From Paraburkholderia sp. PGU19 (lineage in GTDB: Bacteria; Pseudomonadota; Gammaproteobacteria; Burkholderiales; Burkholderiaceae), in the NCBI RefSeq assembly GCF_013426915.1, contig NZ_AP023181.1, positions 1,860,001-1,924,000 of the forward strand: DNA of 64,000 nucleotides, in the 5' to 3' direction. This document shows, piece after piece, positions 62,748 to 64,000 of the stretch. The position numbers and the translations under genes were made by a program. The notes beneath the pieces were generated by a model. The model ran no database searches and was not told the DNA's origin. It saw only the letters and a list, made by a program, of their open reading frames with translations. The stretch's first letter is position 1. Every line of letters begins with the position of its first letter.

Positions 62748-63365
62748 ATGAAGCTTATTGGCCCATGGTTTTCCGGCTATACGCGCCGGGTTGGCGTCAC
62801 GTTGAAATTGCTCGGCATTCCGTTCGAGCATTTACCCTATCACGCGTATGAGCAGAAAGATCTCATTCGCCCATTCAGCCCGATGGTGAAAGTGCCGGCG
62901 CTCGTGCTAGACGAAGGCGAGATTCTTTATGACAGCGCAAGCATCATCGACTATCTGCACGAAGAGGTCGGCCCCGCTCGCGCATTGCTGGCGACGAGCG
63001 GCGCGCAACGGCGCGACGCGTTGCAGTTCATCGGTATCGCCTCGGCGATCTATGGAAAGCTCAGCGACATCTATGACGAATCGATCCGGCCGTCCGATCG
63101 CCAGATTGATTCGGTTACCGAATCGTTGCGCGAACAGGCGATCGCGGGATTCACGATGCTCGAATCGCGAGCCGGTGATGGCTGGCTGATCGGCGACGCA
63201 CTCTCGCAAGCTGACGTGATGGTCGTGATCACGTACCAGTCTGCGTCGTTGGCGATGATGCCCGACGTCGTCAACCAGGTTGTATTCCCGAAGCTCGCGC
63301 AACTGGCGGCGCGCGCAATGGAACTCGAAGCGTTCTCCAGCACGCTGCCATTCAGGCAGGCATGA
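62748..63365 (+). CDS. Glutathione S-transferase
   Basis: A 205-residue GST. The thioredoxin-like N-terminal domain is MKLIGPWFSGYTRRVGVTLK to FSPMVKVPALVLDEGEILYD, with SASIIDYLHEEVGP as the glutathione-binding turn; the helical domain contains GDGWLIGDALSQADVMVVIT. The catalytic position is probably the Ser or Tyr in FSGYTRR. The start follows GAGGAATCAGGA. It forms a probable two-gene operon with the SDR and would conjugate or reduce an electrophilic compound. Confidence 0.9.
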   Translation: MKLIGPWFSGYTRRVGVTLKLLGIPFEHLPYHAYEQKDLIRPFSPMVKVPALVLDEGEILYDSASIIDYLHEEVGPARALLATSGAQRRDALQFIGIASAIYGKLSDIYDESIRPSDRQIDSVTESLREQAIAGFTMLESRAGDGWLIGDALSQADVMVVITYQSASLAMMPDVVNQVVFPKLAQLAARAMELEAFSSTLPFRQA

Positions 63366-63768
63366 ACGCGGAAAAGTGGCGGTGCGAATGAACGCATCGC
63401 CAGAAAGCCCCTGAAACAAGGGTGGAACTGCAATAACGACGATCCGACCAGTGCACTGGATGTGTGGATACAAAGGCAGGTGCTGGGCCTGTTCGCGAAT
63501 CTGCATGGCTGCGTCAATGATGTTTGCGATGCCGCTTGTGGTGTAGTCCGCGGCCATCAGTGCCGTGAAGTGGCAACCATACGATGGTATCGCCCAAACA
63601 AGCCATCGTACGGACGAGTACTTTTTGAATGGCTTGCGTTCGAGCTTTACGCTCCCTGACGAGTCGCTAATACCATGGTATTAGCGACATGCCGGTGCTT
63701 CGGCGACTACATTGCATTTCGATAGGTCGCGCGATTTGCGTCAACCGGTTTCAATGTGTCCACGGAGC
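63366..63768. other. Spacer between GST and the insertion sequence, with palindromes
   Basis: These 403 bases carry no supported gene. The right part holds two related symmetric motifs: ACCAT-ACG-ATGGT at 63576-63588 and a 26-bp perfect palindrome at 63663-63688 whose centre is TACCATGGTA. Confidence 0.45.
63663..63688. promoter_or_regulatory. Perfect 26-bp palindrome, operator-like
   Basis: GTCGCTAATACCA at 63663-63675 and its exact complement TGGTATTAGCGAC at 63676-63688. The central ACCATGGT echoes the smaller ACCAT/ATGGT site 80 bases upstream. It lies about 80 bases from the left end of the IS630-type element, so its natural target may have been separated by the insertion. Confidence 0.65.
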
Positions 63769-64000
63769 TAGTGTCCCGAGTTAGAAATTCATTGCCTTAT
63801 TTGCGTTGTGTACTAACCTGGGTTGCAGGGTTCGCAAATAAGCGAGGCAACGATGAGAGGAAGACCGAAGGCGCCACTGGTCCTGAGTGGGTCGGAACGC
63901 GAACAGCTCGTAGCGTTGACGATGCGACGCAAGACGGCACAGGCGCTTGCCCTGAGAGCGCGTATTGTGCTGGCTTGCGCCGAGGGCATCGACAACAAGA
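63769..64000 (+). mobile_element. IS630-type insertion sequence, left part
   Basis: The element runs off the right edge. Its left end is placed just after the TA at 63769-63770, the target dinucleotide of the IS630/Tc1 group, beginning GTGTCCCGAGTTAG. A stem (CTTATTTGCG at 63796-63805 with CGCAAATAAG at 63833-63842) surrounds the probable transposase promoter. The exact terminal repeat cannot be confirmed because the right end is not present. Confidence 0.7.
63853..64000 (+). CDS. IS630 family transposase, N-terminal fragment
   Basis: Forty-nine residues are visible from the ATG at 63853: MRGRPKAPLVLSGSEREQLV and the helix-turn-helix text AQALALRARIVLACAEGIDN. This is the standard N-terminus of IS630-type transposases (a Myb-like DNA-binding region before the DDE domain). 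The frame is open to the window end. Whether the gene is intact cannot be judged. Confidence 0.88.
   Translation, partial: MRGRPKAPLVLSGSEREQLVALTMRRKTAQALALRARIVLACAEGIDNK

Noticed and set aside
63813..63998. Minus-strand 61-codon frame at the right edge
   Set aside because: It is the antisense of the IS630 transposase N-terminus, which has clear family text on the plus strand.

Overview
The window looks like a stretch of a Burkholderia-group (Paraburkholderia or Caballeronia type) beta-proteobacterial replicon. The reasons are the high GC content, strong third-position GC bias, an sdhCDAB-sdhE operon of beta-proteobacterial type, many single genes paired divergently with LysR regulators, and a dense load of catabolic dehydrogenases, MFS and ABC sugar uptake genes. 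This assignment is an inference; no rRNA, tRNA or replication gene is present to confirm it. No CRISPR array and no complete insertion sequence were seen.

Layout. 1-9.2 kb: end of a porin gene, an isochorismatase-like hydrolase with a divergent LysR gene, a secreted PQQ-type beta-propeller, an OsmC-type protein, a berberine-bridge FAD oxidase with a divergent LysR gene broken by a 1-base frameshift, and a DUF4239-type membrane protein. 9.3-12.4 kb: a zone of decay with a DUF3313 lipoprotein, a small secreted Cys protein and two gene remnants. 12.4-17.1 kb: LysR and the succinate dehydrogenase operon, without the usual gltA. 17.4-31 kb: two chemoreceptors, an YciI-like/YWTD-propeller pair, hydrolases, an aldehyde dehydrogenase stub, a Tat-exported epoxide hydrolase, an aldo/keto reductase, GFA, deaminase, GNAT and a GlxA-type regulator. 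31.1-37.7 kb: a sugar ABC importer with a GntR regulator, divergent from L-fuconate dehydratase and a HAD dehalogenase. 37.8-44.7 kb: esterase, Ohr with a TetR regulator and three matching operators, ureidoglycolate lyase-like protein, Old Yellow Enzyme, quinone oxidoreductase and a Gfo/Idh/MocA oxidoreductase. 44.8-50.6 kb: a four-gene, end-overlapped operon (HMG-CoA lyase type enzyme, CaiB CoA-transferase, MFS, Tat amidohydrolase) facing an IclR gene. 50.6-51.5 kb: a large nested fold-back repeat element with tandem repeats. 51.5-63.4 kb: SDR/AraC, a split transketolase-MFS-SDR operon with LysR, an ABC exporter, and LysR/SDR/GST. The right edge enters an IS630-type element.

Functionally the window is mostly accessory catabolism and stress response around one core locus (sdh). 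The best-supported regulatory circuits come from exact repeats in the DNA: three copies of a TATCTA-type site around tetR-ohr, two 17-bp GTTCT/AGAAC sites between iclR and its target operon, two TGTTC-N8-GAACA sites in a LysR/hydrolase divergon, and LysR-type dyads in two more divergons. The most unusual structure is the 50.68-51.28 kb fold-back element, whose 45-bp outer arms are perfect inverted repeats and whose interior is itself folded.
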